From Flavobacterium sp. (GTDB lineage Bacteria; Bacteroidota; Bacteroidia; Flavobacteriales; Flavobacteriaceae), in NCBI RefSeq assembly GCF_025352425.1, contig NZ_JANXTI010000008.1, positions 54,834 through 118,833 on the forward strand: 64,000 nucleotides of DNA, in the 5' to 3' direction. A program made the translations under genes and the position numbers. Positions 63,931 through 64,000 of the stretch are shown here, piece by piece. The notes beneath the pieces are model-generated. The model did no database searches. It had not been told where the DNA came from and saw only the letters and a program-made list of their open reading frames with translations. Numbering within the stretch: the stretch's first letter is position 1; each line of letters begins with the position of its first letter.

Positions 63931-64000
63931 GGCAGCGACATACTCTCCCACATAACTGCAGTACCATCTGCGCAGTCGGGCTTAACTTCTCTGTTCGGAA
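63931..64000 (-). rRNA. rrf: 5S ribosomal RNA, 3' part
   Basis: Read on the minus strand, TTCCGAACAGAGAAGTTAAG, then CCCGACTGCGCAGATGGTAC and GGGAGAGTATGTCGCTGCC are the conserved 3' two-thirds of bacterial 5S rRNA. The 5' end lies outside the window. The rest of an rRNA operon is expected beyond base 64000. Confidence 0.95.

Overview
The window is chromosomal DNA from a flavobacterium (Bacteroidota), most likely Flavobacterium or a close relative. This rests on low G+C sequence, Bacteroidota promoters (TTTG, about 19-20 bp, TAnnTTTG), a gldJ-porU-porV cluster for gliding and type IX secretion (T9SS), several T9SS-sorted surface proteins, and the general protein repertoire. The assignment comes from gene content only; no phylogeny was run.

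Layout. 1-4568: the 3' part of a giant PKD/Ig-like T9SS adhesin, split by an apparent one-base frameshift near 2940. 4609-8189 (minus): hpt, adk, a CNNM/CBS membrane protein and obgE. 8295-12772 (plus): a helical protein of unknown function, purK, purE and an M3 oligopeptidase. 12799-14476: small membrane and SRPBCC genes converging on a UbiA-like gene. 14628-17471: gcvP. 17595-19893: a repeat-rich accessory stretch with an unknown protein, a seven-unit 28-bp array, an HTH protein, a GIY-YIG nuclease and a truncated globin. 20027-24147: a KAS III enzyme, a methyltransferase, a GT2 glycosyltransferase and an MlaE/MlaF transporter pair. 24149-37148 (minus): a type-B T9SS adhesin, manC, SprT-like, SDR, LysE-like, an operon of ATP-grasp/NRDE/DinB/DoxX/YHS genes, a Crp regulator, a barrel-like protein and an acyl-CoA dehydrogenase. 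37243-44764: anmK, a decayed T9SS gene end, glutamate dehydrogenase, a TonB-like protein, an M23 peptidase, DUF4468, exbD, exbB and folC. 44822-45298: tRNA-Val followed by two diverged copies of its 3' end plus terminator. 45299-53750: murF, gldJ, porU, porV. 53822-57095: cdd, pdhA, pdhC. 57186-63099: an M1 peptidase and a large multi-PAS histidine kinase. 63488-64000: a 22-23 bp minisatellite, palindromes, the rRNA terminator and the 3' end of 5S rRNA on the minus strand.

How the genes relate. GldJ, PorU and PorV support export and sorting of cell-surface proteins, and the window also encodes candidate substrates of that system (the adhesin at 1-4568 and the one at 24149-27607). MurF, AnmK and the M23 peptidase concern the cell wall. 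ExbB/ExbD and the TonB-like protein energise outer-membrane uptake. The KAS III to MlaEF run suggests a lipid or envelope function. PurK/PurE, Hpt and Adk serve purine metabolism, and PdhA/PdhC and GcvP central carbon and one-carbon metabolism.

The least explained material is non-coding. A REP-like palindrome family (core cattgcgagg..cgaagcaatctc) occurs at four loci, twice ending at a gene's start codon and once expanded into a 28-bp-period array near a GIY-YIG nuclease gene. A second repeat family sits in frame inside the linkers of pdhC. Other items are the duplicated tRNA 3' end and the minisatellite next to the rRNA operon.
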